From Arcanobacterium buesumense (GTDB lineage Bacteria > Actinomycetota > Actinomycetes > Actinomycetales > Actinomycetaceae): DNA of 64,000 nucleotides. The DNA lies in the NCBI RefSeq assembly GCF_012563545.1, contig NZ_CP050804.1:744001-808000 (forward strand). The letters run 5' to 3'. Shown here piece after piece: positions 24,194 through 34,361 of the stretch (position 1 is the first letter of the stretch; each line of letters starts with the position of its first letter). Made by a program: the position numbers and the translations under genes. The notes below the pieces were generated by a model. That model saw nothing but the letters and a program-made list of their open reading frames with translations. It did not search any database and was not told the origin of the DNA.

Positions 24194-24550
24194 CGAATGA
24201 GTTGGTTAGGCGGCCGCGTGAGTATCAAACTCCCGAGGAACGTCCGGGCTCTACAGGGAACGGTGGTGGATAACATCCACTCGGGGTGACCCGCAGGCTA
24301 GTGCCACAGAAAGTAAACCGCCGCAGTAATGCGGTAAGGGTGAAAGGGTGAGGTAAGAGCTCACCGCGTAACGAGTGATCGTTGCGGCATGGTAAACCCC
24401 ACCGAGAGCAAGACCGAGTAGCGTACGCTGAGGCGTCCCGTTGAGTGCGCGGGTAGGTTGCTTGAGCTTATTGGTAACGATAAGCCTAGATGGATGGTCG
24501 CCACGCTTATTTTAAGCGGACAAAACCCGGCGTATCGGCCAACTCATTCG
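24194..24550 (+). ncRNA. rnpB: RNase P RNA, bacterial type A
   Basis: The catalytic RNA that matures tRNA 5' ends. The ends pair over 12 bases (CGAATGAGTTGG with CCAACTCATTCG, helix P1). Conserved blocks are present: GAGGAACGTCCGGGCTC near the 5' side, CACAGAAAGTAAACCGCC, GGTAAGGGTGAAAGGGTG and AAACCCCACCGAGAGCAAGACC, and the 3' stretch ACAAAACCCGGCGTATCGG. The total length of about 357 nt is normal for type A. It is followed by a strong terminator that it shares with ppgK on the opposite strand. Confidence 0.97.
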
Positions 24551-24564
24551 CTTCTTTTAGAATA

Positions 24565-24603
24565 CGTGTGGGGACGCCAGTTCTTCACTAGCGTCCCCAC
24601 ACG
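24565..24603. terminator. Bidirectional terminator of rnpB and ppgK
   Basis: CGTGTGGGGACGC and its complement form a perfect 13-bp stem with a 13-nt loop, followed by TTT on the plus strand and TATTC on the minus strand. Confidence 0.8.
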
Positions 24604-24606
24604 TTT

Positions 24607-25371
24607 CTATGCTTCTTGAGCTGCAACTAGTGCAGCCCCTGCTATACCTGCAGTATTAAATAACCGAGCCGGTTCAAGATCAGCGCGGGTGGATAAGAAA
24701 CCTGCGAATTCTGCAAAGCGTGTTGAAATACCTCCTCCTAAGATGAGAGTGTCAGGGGAGAAGAGTAGTTCGACCATATCGAGAACATCTTGGAGACGAA
24801 TAGCCCACTGCTCTAAAGAGAGATTTTCCTTTGTTCGAATAGACGATGCTGCCCATTTTTCTGCCTCTAGACCGTTGGGCAACAGGAGATGTCCCATCTC
24901 GGTATTTGGCACAAGCATGCCATCACGTACGAGTGCCGAACCAATACCAGTACCAAGCGTCAAAACGATAGTCGTGCCCTCTTGCCCGTTAGCTGCACCA
25001 AACTCGGCTTCGCCAAGACCAGCCGCGTCAGCATCGTTCAACACAACAATCGGGCGGCCAACATGTTGAGTGAGTAACTCAGCGACATTCATCCCCACAA
25101 AGTCTTGGTTGAGGTTAGCTACGATGGGGCATACGCCATTGATGATCGGTGCTGGGAAAGTCACCCCAACAGGCGTATCTTCGGACATCTCAAAATGCTC
25201 AACTACTTGCCGAACAATATCGCCAATAACATCAGGGGCGGCATTGTCTGGAGTAGCAATACGGAATTCCTCACTGATGAGTTCACCTGTTGCCGTATTG
25301 ACGATCGATCCCTTAATCCCGGAACCACCGATATCTACACCGATAGCGGCTTGAGCTAATTGTTCAGTCAT
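24607..25371 (-). CDS. ppgK: Polyphosphate glucokinase
   Basis: The 254-residue ROK-fold kinase phosphorylates glucose using inorganic polyphosphate (and usually ATP). It has the phosphate loop GVDIGGSGIKGSIVN, NDADAAGLGEAEFG and LGTGIGSALV, with a glucose-binding EWGHLL-like EMGHLLLPNG, as in actinobacterial PPGKs. It lacks the three-cysteine zinc motif of other ROK proteins, which is normal for this group. The start at 25371 follows AAAGGAG; the frame reaching 25392 contains that site. It is 27 bp from map, probably the same transcription unit. Confidence 0.92.
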   Translation of the reverse strand: MTEQLAQAAIGVDIGGSGIKGSIVNTATGELISEEFRIATPDNAAPDVIGDIVRQVVEHFEMSEDTPVGVTFPAPIINGVCPIVANLNQDFVGMNVAELLTQHVGRPIVVLNDADAAGLGEAEFGAANGQEGTTIVLTLGTGIGSALVRDGMLVPNTEMGHLLLPNGLEAEKWAASSIRTKENLSLEQWAIRLQDVLDMVELLFSPDTLILGGGISTRFAEFAGFLSTRADLEPARLFNTAGIAGAALVAAQEA

Positions 25372-25398
25372 TCGTTTCTCCTTTGAATACAAAAATAT

Positions 25399-26295
25399 TT
25401 AAGCTACTGGCATCGCTGGGGAAGTCTGCCCTTGGGTTGGAAGCGTCAAAATATCAGCACCATTTTCTGTAACGACTATGGTGTGTTCCCATTGAGCGGT
25501 ACGTTTGCGATCTGCAGTCACCACGGTCCAGCCATCGTCCCATTGATCCCAGCGCTGAGTGCCGAGCGTAAGCATGGGCTCTACTGTGAAGACCATGCCG
25601 ACTTTTATTTCGTCGTCGAAATTCGGGGCGGCGTCATAGTGCGGAATAATCAGGCCAGAATGAAAAGCTTCGCCTACCCCGTGGCCAGTAAAATCTTCGA
25701 CGTCACCGTATCCGAAGCGTTTAGCATATGACTCGATCACTCGGCCAATAACATTAACTTGCCGACCAGGCTTAATTGCTTTAATCCCTCGCATCATCGC
25801 GGTATAGGTCCGTTCGCATAAATCACGCGATTCTTGATCTACTTCACCGGCGTAGAACATGGCGTTTGTATCTCCGTGTACACCATTTTTATAAGCGGTG
25901 ACATCTAGGTTGATAATATCGCCTTCGCGTAATTCAGTGGAGTCAGGGATACCGTGGCAGATGACCTCATTAATGGATGTGCAAATGGATTTCGGGAATC
26001 CCATATAACCTAAACAAGAAGGATAAGCTCTCATATCGCACATATACTCATGAGCAATTCGATCCAGTTCGTCTGTTGTAACTCCAGGACGAACCGCAGC
26101 TCCAGCTAAATAAAGAGCATCAGCTGCGATCTGTGAGGAAATGCGGATTTTTTCGATAGTTTCAGCATCTTTTACATCGGATGCAGTAACGACTTCGGGG
26201 CCGTCGTGAAACATGTATTCCGGGCGTTCGATTGAATCCGGAACCATTCGAGTAGGCGAAAGCGTTCCTGGAGTCAATATGTGTTGATCGTGCAT
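25399..26295 (-). CDS. map: Methionine aminopeptidase, type I
   Basis: This removes the initiator methionine from new proteins. In the 298-residue sequence the five metal ligands are visible: Asp in NLDVTAY and GDTNAMF, His in [11 protein letters not shown], Glu in FTVEPML and Glu in AQWEHTIVV. An N-terminal extension of about 40 residues before the catalytic fold is usual in actinobacterial MapB. The start at 26295 is preferred because TAGAAT sits 7 nt upstream; a second ATG nine bases earlier (26304) is embedded in that box. It is upstream of ppgK and downstream of panB. Confidence 0.93.
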   Translation of the reverse strand: MHDQHILTPGTLSPTRMVPDSIERPEYMFHDGPEVVTASDVKDAETIEKIRISSQIAADALYLAGAAVRPGVTTDELDRIAHEYMCDMRAYPSCLGYMGFPKSICTSINEVICHGIPDSTELREGDIINLDVTAYKNGVHGDTNAMFYAGEVDQESRDLCERTYTAMMRGIKAIKPGRQVNVIGRVIESYAKRFGYGDVEDFTGHGVGEAFHSGLIIPHYDAAPNFDDEIKVGMVFTVEPMLTLGTQRWDQWDDGWTVVTADRKRTAQWEHTIVVTENGADILTLPTQGQTSPAMPVA

Positions 26296-26368
26296 AATAC
26301 CCATTCTATTTGCTTGTGTAAGTCCGCAAGATGCTTTTCATATTCATCAGTATCTAGCGGTATGAATC

Positions 26369-27169
26369 TTATTGGTTGAACCGGTGATCGCTATCTGGGA
26401 AAGACCGGGAACGAACTGCATCGTTGTAAGCTTGAGCAGCATTCTTCAATGCCATGCCAACTTCGCCAAAGACTTTGACAAATGATGGTTGCCAGTCACT
26501 CATGCCTGCCATATCAGTCCAGACTAAGACCTGCCCATCGGTATGCTCACCAGCGCCGATACCGATGGTTGGAATTGTCAGCTCACGGGTAATATCCGTT
26601 GCGATTGGAGCTGGGACAAGTTCGAGGACGACGGCGATTGCACCGGCATCTTGGACAGCTCGTGCATCTTGTCTGATCTGTTCGGCTGCATCACCGCGGC
26701 CTTGTACTCGGGGGCCGCCGAGAGCATTTTCCGATTGAGGAGTATAACCGATGTGTGCTACGACGTTGATTCCCGCGTTCACGATAGCTCGGATCGTTTC
26801 AGCCATGCGAACTCCGCCTTCAAGTTTAACTGCGGAAGCCCCGGCCTTAATGAGCTTGACTGCGTTTGCTACTGCATCCTCGTGAGAAGTTTCGTAAGAG
26901 CCGAATGGCAAATCAGCGACGACGAAGGCACGTTTTGCATTGCGTGCCACTGCGCCAGTAGCAACCACCATTTCGTCAATACCGACGCTAGTGGTTGAAT
27001 CAAATCCGAGCATAACGTTGGCGTATGAATCGCCAACGAGAAGCATATCAGTACCAATTTCGTCAAAGATACGGGTAGTAATCGCATCATATGACGTCAA
27101 CATAGTGATGGGAGTGCCGTCAGCTTTCATTTGTGCAAGGTGATGAGCTCGAACGCGCTTGATAGCCAT
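26369..27169 (-). CDS. panB: 3-Methyl-2-oxobutanoate hydroxymethyltransferase
   Basis: PanB makes ketopantoate, the first committed step to pantothenate and coenzyme A. The 266-residue protein has the characteristic ITMLTSYDAITTRIFDEIG, DSYANVMLGFDSTTSVGIDEMV, VKLEGG and PTIGIGAGEHTDGQVLVWTDM. All metal- and ketoisovalerate-binding segments are intact. No panC or panD is next to it; other steps must be encoded elsewhere or pantoate obtained otherwise. AAAGG precedes the ATG. It is 73 bp upstream of map, which has its own predicted start box. Confidence 0.95.
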   Translation of the reverse strand: MAIKRVRAHHLAQMKADGTPITMLTSYDAITTRIFDEIGTDMLLVGDSYANVMLGFDSTTSVGIDEMVVATGAVARNAKRAFVVADLPFGSYETSHEDAVANAVKLIKAGASAVKLEGGVRMAETIRAIVNAGINVVAHIGYTPQSENALGGPRVQGRGDAAEQIRQDARAVQDAGAIAVVLELVPAPIATDITRELTIPTIGIGAGEHTDGQVLVWTDMAGMSDWQPSFVKVFGEVGMALKNAAQAYNDAVRSRSFPDSDHRFNQ

Positions 27170-27287
27170 AACTAAAACCTTTCTTTTATCGGTTATTATT
27201 CTAGTCCATTATTGCTAAAGATCTATAGCCTGGTTAGGACGAACAATGGCACAATAGAAAAGCACGAGTAAAAAGCAGAGGGACAAC

Positions 27288-28616
27288 ATGGATCAGCAAC
27301 AAGAATACGTTGTACGTACGATAGAAAATCAGCATGTTCGTTTTATCCGCCTATGGTTTACTGATGTTTCTGGCACCCTCAAATCAGTAGCTATTCCACC
27401 TGCTGAAGTAGAAAGCGCTTTTAACCATGGTGTGGGATTCGATGGATCGGCAATCGAAGGTTTATCGCGAATTCACGAAGCCGATATGCTCATCAAGCCA
27501 GATGCCACTACATTCCAACTATTGCCATGGGATGAATCAGGCGAAAAATGTGCTCGAATGTTTTGCGATATTCACACTCCTGATGACCAGCCGGCACGTT
27601 CTGACCCGCGAGGAATTTTACGTCGTGCCCTCGATCGGGCTTCGGAACTCGGCTTTACATTCCTTATCCATCCGGAAGTGGAATTCTATCTTTTCCAACA
27701 ACATAATGACGAATTTGGCGAACCGGTTCCAATTGACAACGGATCATATTTCGATCATGTTTCCCATCCCTTAGCTCAGAGCTTTCGTGCCCAAACCATT
27801 CAAGGACTTGAAGCGCTAGGGATACCAGTTGAGTTTTCACATCATGAAGCTGGGCCAGGACAAAATGAGATTGATTTGCGCGTAGCTGATGCCTTAACAA
27901 TGGCTGATAATCTCATGAGCTTACGCGCCGTCGTCGAACATATTGCCATCACAGAAGGAGTCGTCGCCTCCTTTATGCCGAAACCACTCATTGACCACCC
28001 TGGAAATGGTTTACATATTCATATGTCTCTCTTCGAAGGGAACCGTAATGCCTTTTTTGATCCATTACGTGAATACCGTTTGTCTGAGACTGGAACAAAA
28101 TTTGTGGCTGGTATTTTGCGCCATTCTCGGGAAATCTCTGCAATTACCAACCAGCATGTTAATTCCTATAAGCGCTTGTGGGCTGGGGACGAAGCTCCAG
28201 CCTATATCGCTTGGGGAAAAACAAACCGAAGCGCTCTGGTACGGGTCCCCACATTCTCAGCCCGTGAAGGCCATAGCGCCCGAATCGAATATCGCGCCCT
28301 TGATTCAGCCGTCAATCCATATCTCGCATTCGCCGTCCTGTTGAACGCTGGACTCGAAGGAATCGAAAAAGATTATGAGGTACCCGAATCTATTGATACA
28401 AATATCAATGCATTAACTGATCTAGAACGGCGCATTATGGGGATTGCCGAACTTCCATCATCACTACATTCGGCCGTTAAATTAGCCCAAGAATCAGATC
28501 TCGTTGCTACTACTTTGGGTGAGGATGCATTCGACTACTTCCTGCGAAATAAACAGCGTGAATGGCACGAATATCGCCAACAAATTACAATATTCGAACG
28601 AAAAGTCTATTACTGA
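27288..28616 (+). CDS. glnA2: Glutamine synthetase family protein, GlnA2 type
   Basis: A 442-residue class I glutamine synthetase. The beta-grasp N-terminus (FIRLWFTDVSGTLKSVAIP), GFDGSAIEG, the metal site GPGQNEIDLR, NGLHIHMSLF and the substrate loop KRLWAGDEAPAYI are present. The region that carries the adenylylation Tyr in classic GlnA (LYDLPPEE) reads NINALTDLERR, with no Tyr, so this enzyme should escape GlnE control. Its place before glnE matches the GlnA2 of Streptomyces and Mycobacterium. AGAGGGA precedes the ATG. The stop overlaps the glnE start (TGATG). Confidence 0.92.
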   Translation: MDQQQEYVVRTIENQHVRFIRLWFTDVSGTLKSVAIPPAEVESAFNHGVGFDGSAIEGLSRIHEADMLIKPDATTFQLLPWDESGEKCARMFCDIHTPDDQPARSDPRGILRRALDRASELGFTFLIHPEVEFYLFQQHNDEFGEPVPIDNGSYFDHVSHPLAQSFRAQTIQGLEALGIPVEFSHHEAGPGQNEIDLRVADALTMADNLMSLRAVVEHIAITEGVVASFMPKPLIDHPGNGLHIHMSLFEGNRNAFFDPLREYRLSETGTKFVAGILRHSREISAITNQHVNSYKRLWAGDEAPAYIAWGKTNRSALVRVPTFSAREGHSARIEYRALDSAVNPYLAFAVLLNAGLEGIEKDYEVPESIDTNINALTDLERRIMGIAELPSSLHSAVKLAQESDLVATTLGEDAFDYFLRNKQREWHEYRQQITIFERKVYY

Positions 28617-31438
28617 TGCTTAATGAACACTCGGATATTCTTGCCTATGCAGCTGATAAAGAACTAGCACGAGCACATTTAGCACGATTAGAGGATGCAT
28701 TAACTGAGCACACTCAGCCAGTGTGGGAATCTGTTCGCCAAGATCTCAGTCAGCGTCAAAAATTAGGTGCAATTCTTGGATTTTCTACCGCATTATCAGA
28801 TCTTCTTATCGTCCATCCGCAGTTATTGACTGCGTTAGGTGATCAACTCGACGCAGACCACTCTTTGCAGATTCACCTCGCAAATGATGATGAAAGATCA
28901 CATATAGCAGCGTTGCGTTTAGCCTATTATCAACGTTTAATCACTATTGCTGCACACGATCTAACCCACGAACACCCGCATGCATTACTACCTAAAATCT
29001 CCACACTTATCTCTGACCTTGTAGATCAAACCCTGCAAGTAGGGGTCAACCTCGCATACCGATACGTCTCCGACGCGCATAAAATCGACTTCGCTGTTAT
29101 CGCAATGGGGAAAAGCGGTGCCCGAGAACTCAACTATATTTCCGACGTTGACGTCATCTATATCGCACAACCACGAGACCCTAATACTCCTGATAGTGAA
29201 GTTACTCGAATCGGAACGGCATTAGCTAATTGGCTCAGCCGGGCAGTGACAACCCCTGGGCCGATTCCTGCATTATGGGAACTGGATCCAAACCTGCGAC
29301 CAGAAGGCAAACAAGGCCCGCTAGTGCGCACGCTTGCTTCTTATCAAGCATATTACGATCGCTGGGCCCAACCATGGGAATTCCAAGCACTACTTAAAGC
29401 CCGCCCAGTTGCGGGTGACCAGCAGACCGGTCAAGCATTTATCGACCACGTGTGGCCAAAAGTATGGCACATAGCAAACACTGATGGATTTGTTGATGAT
29501 GTGCGCAAAATGCGCCAACGCGTCGAAGCTAATCTGCCACGAAAACGTGCCGAACGTGAGCTTAAACTTGCCCCCGGCGGATTAAGAGATATCGAATTTA
29601 CTGTCCAACTACTCCAACTTGTCCATGGACGTACAGATACAACTTTGCGGGTGGCACACACGATAACAGCTATTAAAGCACTGTCCCAAGCTGGGTATAT
29701 CGGCCGGCAATCCGGTGCGAAACTAGAAGAACACTACCGTTTTTTACGGTTACTTGAGCACCGTAGCCAACTCCAACGTCTACGTCGTACACATGAAGTA
29801 CCACCACTATCACAATTGGGAACGATTGCAACATCTCTAGGATACAGCGCTGAGGAACTCGAAGAACGCTGGCATACTATTCGTCGGGAAGTACGCGAAC
29901 TTCATAGCGCTATTTTTTATCATCCACTATTGCCATCTCTTGCTTCGCTTTCTCCTGATAATGTTGTTCTTGAAGAGCATGCAGCAAAAGAGCGTCTAGC
30001 CGCTATTGGTTTTACAGATCCGCAACGTGCACTACGCAATTTGCATGCGCTTACCGCTGGGCTATCACGTACCGCTACCATACAACGCCATGTTCTTCCG
30101 GCAATGATCGGTTGGATGGCGCAAGCAAGCGAACCAGATCACGGACTTAACGCGTTCCGTGATGTCTCTGAACAACTTGGTACAACCTCGTGGTACATGC
30201 GCTTGCTACGCGATAGTGCTGTGGTCGCTCCACGTTTGGCAAAATTATTGGCAACTTCGCGTTATATCGCAGCAATGTTGCCTACTTTACCGGATGCAAT
30301 TGTGTGGCTTGAGGACGATGCGCAGCTCATCCCACGTACCCGTGATCAGCTTGCTCATGAGTTGGCTGCGCTACTTCGTCGTCGTAAAACGCCAGAACAA
30401 AAAGCGATGGCCGGGCGTTACTTGCGCCGCAAAGAAATTTTACGGATGGCGATCGGCCAAACTTTGGGACTTGTCAGCGCTAATGAAGTGCATAAAGCAT
30501 TGAGCGATGTGATGGATTTAGCTATTGAAGCAAGTTTAGCGGCTGCCTGCCAAACAACACAGTGCTTGGCACGACATACGGTTATTGCTCTTGGACGGCT
30601 GGGCGGAAACGAAATCGGTTACGTCTCAGACGCTGACGTGCTCTTCGTCTATGAATCTCAGGAGGGGATAAGCGATGATGTTGCATATGCTGAAGCCAAA
30701 GGCGTTGCTACACGAACACTTGCATTATTATCTGCTCCAGGAGCCGAACCGAGCATAACAGCTGATATTCAGTTAAGGCCCGAAGGTAAACAAGGAGCAG
30801 TTACGCGCTCGATAGAATCTTATCTGGCATATTATGAACGTTGGGGATCGACGTGGGAGCGTCAGGCACTCTTGCGCGCACGGTATTGTTGTGGGGATAA
30901 GAGCTTAGCCCAACGCTGGCTGGCTGGCATTGAGAACTTTCGATATCCGCACCAAGGTTTAGCTCCGAACCAAGTGCAAGAGATCCAGATGATGAAGATT
31001 CGTATGGAAAAAGAGCGTATTCCGCGAGGAGTGGATCCATTGCGGCACGTTAAACTTGGACGAGGCGGATTGGCTGATGTTGAGTGGACGATACAGTTAC
31101 TCCAGTTACATTTTGCTGGGCGCTACCCACAGTTGCGGGGGAGTTCAACCTGCGCGATGATTACCACTGCAGTTTCCTTGGGGCTGATGGAAAAGCACGA
31201 AGGAGAAATCCTTATTGAGGCATGGAGCCAAGCCTCACAGATCCGGGGTCTTAATGTGTTAGCGACCGGAAAAACAGGAAGCAGTGTTGATATCGTTCCT
31301 GATGATTCAGAAGTTTTGCGGCTTATGGCAGCTATTGCTCATATTCCGCTCCAGCGTAGCCAAGATATTTCGGAACTATATGCGCGGGCCGCTAGACGGG
31401 CGCGAACTGTGACCAATAAGCTATTTTATAACGAGTAA
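28616..31438 (+). CDS. glnE: Glutamine synthetase adenylyltransferase/deadenylase
   Basis: GlnE adds and removes AMP on the regulatory tyrosine of glutamine synthetase. The 940-residue protein has the expected duplicated nucleotidyltransferase cores: GKSGARELNYISDVDVIY with RPEGKQGPLVR in the N-terminal half and LGRLGGNEIGYVSDADVLFV with RPEGKQGAVTR in the C-terminal half, each followed by its helical domain. The start is taken at 28616, one base into the glnA2 stop codon, because a longer upstream frame only duplicates coding of glnA2. The likely target is the glutamine synthetase at 32049-33479, which retains the tyrosine. Confidence 0.96.
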   Translation: MLNEHSDILAYAADKELARAHLARLEDALTEHTQPVWESVRQDLSQRQKLGAILGFSTALSDLLIVHPQLLTALGDQLDADHSLQIHLANDDERSHIAALRLAYYQRLITIAAHDLTHEHPHALLPKISTLISDLVDQTLQVGVNLAYRYVSDAHKIDFAVIAMGKSGARELNYISDVDVIYIAQPRDPNTPDSEVTRIGTALANWLSRAVTTPGPIPALWELDPNLRPEGKQGPLVRTLASYQAYYDRWAQPWEFQALLKARPVAGDQQTGQAFIDHVWPKVWHIANTDGFVDDVRKMRQRVEANLPRKRAERELKLAPGGLRDIEFTVQLLQLVHGRTDTTLRVAHTITAIKALSQAGYIGRQSGAKLEEHYRFLRLLEHRSQLQRLRRTHEVPPLSQLGTIATSLGYSAEELEERWHTIRREVRELHSAIFYHPLLPSLASLSPDNVVLEEHAAKERLAAIGFTDPQRALRNLHALTAGLSRTATIQRHVLPAMIGWMAQASEPDHGLNAFRDVSEQLGTTSWYMRLLRDSAVVAPRLAKLLATSRYIAAMLPTLPDAIVWLEDDAQLIPRTRDQLAHELAALLRRRKTPEQKAMAGRYLRRKEILRMAIGQTLGLVSANEVHKALSDVMDLAIEASLAAACQTTQCLARHTVIALGRLGGNEIGYVSDADVLFVYESQEGISDDVAYAEAKGVATRTLALLSAPGAEPSITADIQLRPEGKQGAVTRSIESYLAYYERWGSTWERQALLRARYCCGDKSLAQRWLAGIENFRYPHQGLAPNQVQEIQMMKIRMEKERIPRGVDPLRHVKLGRGGLADVEWTIQLLQLHFAGRYPQLRGSSTCAMITTAVSLGLMEKHEGEILIEAWSQASQIRGLNVLATGKTGSSVDIVPDDSEVLRLMAAIAHIPLQRSQDISELYARAARRARTVTNKLFYNE

Positions 31439-31458
31439 CAACAATAAGAGGAGTAGAT

Positions 31459-32061
31459 GTGCAATTAATCTTAGTTCGACATGGACAAACGTATGCAAAT
31501 GAACGTGCCGCAATTTCAACAATCGTACCGGGCGAGGCGCTGACGGAAACCGGGTGGACTCAAGCCAATAATGTGGTAGCTGACTTGATTCAGTATCGTC
31601 CTGACGCTATCTGGCGATCTGATACCCTCCGGACTGAGCAAACAGCAACTCCCTTAGCTACTCAGCTCGCTATTACCCCACAAGTACATCCCGGCTTACG
31701 AGAAATTCAGGCAGGATCTTTGGAAGGCAAGACTTCCCCAGAAGCAATGCAAGAATATATATCGACCATGATGGCATGGCTGGATGGCGATCTTGGATTG
31801 CCGATGGGTAGTGGCGACACCGGTTATGAAACCTTACAGCGATTCGATGAAGCAGTGGCCGAAATTGAACGCTCGGGCGCGCAACGACCAGTCATTTTTG
31901 CGCATGCTGGTATTCTCACTTTTTGGGCAGGAATGAGAGTACGGGGAATTACCGAAGATATGCGCCACCAGCGCCTGCTGAACACCGGTATTGCTGTAGC
32001 TGAAGGCACCGTGGCACAAGGTTTTGATATTCAGCGATGGATGAATGTTTATAGGCCGTAA
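31459..32061 (+). CDS. Histidine-phosphatase-family protein
   Basis: A 200-residue phosphoglycerate-mutase-like phosphatase with the catalytic [11 protein letters not shown] at the N-terminus, [15 protein letters not shown], the Glu region [12 protein letters not shown] and the second histidine in VIFAHAGIL. The substrate is unknown; the family includes sugar-phosphate phosphatases and alpha-ribazole phosphatase. The GTG at 31459 is the only sensible start, with GAGGAG upstream; an ATG three bases earlier in another phase hits a stop at once. It is 20 bp after glnE and overlaps the opposing glnA by 13 bp. Confidence 0.87.
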   Translation: MQLILVRHGQTYANERAAISTIVPGEALTETGWTQANNVVADLIQYRPDAIWRSDTLRTEQTATPLATQLAITPQVHPGLREIQAGSLEGKTSPEAMQEYISTMMAWLDGDLGLPMGSGDTGYETLQRFDEAVAEIERSGAQRPVIFAHAGILTFWAGMRVRGITEDMRHQRLLNTGIAVAEGTVAQGFDIQRWMNVYRP

Positions 32062-33479
32062 TACAGCTGGTACTCGTATGGGTGAGGACGCTGACGGAGC
32101 GGTTCAATTTCCATTTTCATCTTGTAATCAATCCACGTGCGAATAATATCTTCGCTAAAGACCCCGCCTTCGGTGAGGTAATCGTGATCTGCTTCAAGGG
32201 CACGTAACGCATCATCTAGCGTTGGCGGAAGCTGCGGGATGCGAGCGTGTTCTTCAGGGGGAAGCTCATAGAGGTCTTTATCGATCGGATCTGCTGGCTC
32301 AATGCGGCGCTTGATGCCATCAATACCAGCCATCACTTGGGCAGCAAAAGCTAAGTATGGATTTGCCGATGGGTCAGGCGTACGGTATTCGATTCGCTTA
32401 GCTTTCGCTGATGTACCACCAGAAACCGGGATACGGATACATGCCGACCGGTTGCGTGCGGAATACACTAGATTAACTGGTGCCTCGAAACCAGGGACAA
32501 GACGATGGAATGAGTTAACAGACGGATTGGTAAATGCTAAAAGGGAAGGGGCATGCTCCAGTAAACCTCCGATATACCAGCGTGCGATATCAGATAAGCC
32601 ACCATAACCACGCTCATCGGCAAATAGCGGTTCGCCATTCTTCCACAAGGACTGATGGCAATGCATTCCCGAGCCATTGTCACCAAACAGTGGTTTTGGC
32701 ATAAAGGTTGCGGTTTTGCCAGCGGCAACCGCTGCATTCTTGATGATGTACTTGAATTTCATCAGATCGTCACCAGCGGCCAAAAGTGTATCAAAACGAT
32801 AGTTGATTTCTTGTTGTCCTCCGGATCCTACTTCGTGATGGGCACGTTCAATATGCAAACCGACTTCTTGGCACAGGCTCGTCATTGTATCGCGTAGATC
32901 AGCCATCTGATCGTGCGGGCTTACTGGGAAATATCCTGCTTTTTGTTCGGTTTTGTATCCGAGATTATGACCGTCTTCATCACGTCCAGTGTTCCAAAAA
33001 GCTTCGGCTGAATCAATGGCGAAGAAAGAGTATTGTGGAGTGTTCTGATAGCGAATATCGTCGAAAACGAAAAATTCTGCTTCGGCACCGATATAGACGG
33101 TGTCTGCAATACCGGTAGCCCGAACGTAGTCTTCGGCACGTTGCGCGATTACTCGTGGATCTCGATCGTATGGTTCATCAGTAAACGGATCGACGACGAA
33201 GTGGTTGATAACAAGTGTTTTTGCCTTTCGGAACGGATCGACGAAGGCTGATGACAGATCCGGTACGAGCTTCATATCAGATTCGTGAATCTCGGTGAAT
33301 CCGCGGATCGATGATCCGTCAAACATAATCCCTTCTTCTAAGGAATCTGGATTAAAAGCTTCAACTGGGATAGTAAAGTGTTGCATCATCCCAGGCAAGT
33401 CGCAAAAACGAACGTCAATGAATTGGATGTGTTCTTCGGTGATGAATGTGATTGCATCAGCTGTCGATGTGAACATCAT
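32049..33479 (-). CDS. glnA: Glutamine synthetase, class I
   Basis: The main ammonia-assimilating enzyme, 476 residues. It shows the N-terminal [26 protein letters not shown], the metal/glutamate site [40 protein letters not shown] and the tyrosine loop [10 protein letters not shown], so it can be adenylylated by GlnE. Length is standard for GSI-beta. The pair of ATGs at 33479 and 33476 follows AAGGA. It is monocistronic, transcribed towards glnE and its phosphatase neighbour, and its 3' end overlaps the phosphatase gene. Confidence 0.97.
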   Translation of the reverse strand: MMFTSTADAITFITEEHIQFIDVRFCDLPGMMQHFTIPVEAFNPDSLEEGIMFDGSSIRGFTEIHESDMKLVPDLSSAFVDPFRKAKTLVINHFVVDPFTDEPYDRDPRVIAQRAEDYVRATGIADTVYIGAEAEFFVFDDIRYQNTPQYSFFAIDSAEAFWNTGRDEDGHNLGYKTEQKAGYFPVSPHDQMADLRDTMTSLCQEVGLHIERAHHEVGSGGQQEINYRFDTLLAAGDDLMKFKYIIKNAAVAAGKTATFMPKPLFGDNGSGMHCHQSLWKNGEPLFADERGYGGLSDIARWYIGGLLEHAPSLLAFTNPSVNSFHRLVPGFEAPVNLVYSARNRSACIRIPVSGGTSAKAKRIEYRTPDPSANPYLAFAAQVMAGIDGIKRRIEPADPIDKDLYELPPEEHARIPQLPPTLDDALRALEADHDYLTEGGVFSEDIIRTWIDYKMKMEIEPLRQRPHPYEYQLYYGL

Positions 33480-33521
33480 GCGGTCCTTCCCGACCCAGCG
33501 GTTGTGTCTTCTTTCTTAGTC

Positions 33522-33562
33522 TAATGTGGGGGTAGGTGCGAAATGCAACTACCCCCACATTA
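33522..33562 (-). terminator. Terminator of the DUF4191 gene
   Basis: TAATGTGGGGGTAG and its complement form a perfect 14-bp stem with a 13-nt loop, 18 bp past the stop of the DUF4191 gene and upstream of glnA. Confidence 0.8.
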
Positions 33563-33579
33563 TGAGATAAGGATGATGT

Positions 33580-34290
33580 TTACCGGCCGCGCATCCCACG
33601 TCGGTCAGGACGGGCCTTATATGGGTCGATGCCTTTAGGTACGCCGATATGGTTAACTTTTACTGCATCTAAGCGTTGGAAAACAGCTTGTACTTCTTGG
33701 TTTGTTAAAGCTTTAGGCAACTTACGCATAGCGCGTTGTAACTGTAAAAGCTGGGTTTGATCCGGGCCGTGACCGACAGAAATGACATGAACTGGTACTG
33801 AGGGAGCGATACGCTTAAGCGAACGGCGTTCTTCCTCAACTAGCTTAGCCGTGCGGCCCTGATCGCCATCAGTGACAAGGACAACTCCCGGACGCCCAAT
33901 AGCGCGGAAAAGCATATCTTGAGTACGAGCATTAAACCGGATAGGCTCTTCGTTAAGGATCCAGCCTCGTTTAATCTGGCTCAGAACAGCCATGGAAGCA
34001 CCGGGCATTCCATCAATTTTTGCATATGAAGCGCGTTTAACAAGTTGTACGAGGATAAACATGCTTGCAGTCACTGCGAGTAAAGTGAACATAATCGGCC
34101 AGATAATCCACCGATTTGTGATCATACCGATGATGATTCCGGCAGCGATACCACCTAAAAGCGGCCCAAAAACAGCAAATGGAGTCCAAGAGTATGTTTC
34201 GCGCGAAATCTTGTATGCTTCGGCGAGATACGAATACCAACGCTTCTTCTTTGGCTTCTTTGCTTTACCATCGTTGCGCGATTTAACCAT
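33580..34290 (-). CDS. DUF4191 family membrane protein
   Basis: A 236-residue actinobacterial DUF4191 protein. It has a very basic N-terminus (KSRNDGKAKKPKKKRWYS), two membrane segments (about residues 37-60 and 66-85) and a cytoplasmic C-terminal domain with VVLVTDGDQGRTAKLVEEERRSLKRIAPSVPVHV. The function is unknown. The ATG at 34290 is chosen for the AAGGA site upstream; a longer frame to 34362 has no such site. Next to glutamine synthetase it occupies a position I recall from Streptomyces, but the lipoate-synthesis genes often found beside it are absent here. Confidence 0.85.
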   Translation of the reverse strand: MVKSRNDGKAKKPKKKRWYSYLAEAYKISRETYSWTPFAVFGPLLGGIAAGIIIGMITNRWIIWPIMFTLLAVTASMFILVQLVKRASYAKIDGMPGASMAVLSQIKRGWILNEEPIRFNARTQDMLFRAIGRPGVVLVTDGDQGRTAKLVEEERRSLKRIAPSVPVHVISVGHGPDQTQLLQLQRAMRKLPKALTNQEVQAVFQRLDAVKVNHIGVPKGIDPYKARPDRRGMRGR

Positions 34291-34361
34291 GACATTCCTT
34301 TTTCTCTTGTGTAGGACACTAGTGCTGATTTTACGGTACGTAAGGGCAAAGCTCCAACGCA

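Noticed and set aside
26543-26998. 151-residue plus-strand frame opposite panB
   Set aside because: Antisense shadow of panB with unusual Cys/Asp-rich composition and no ribosome site or promoter.
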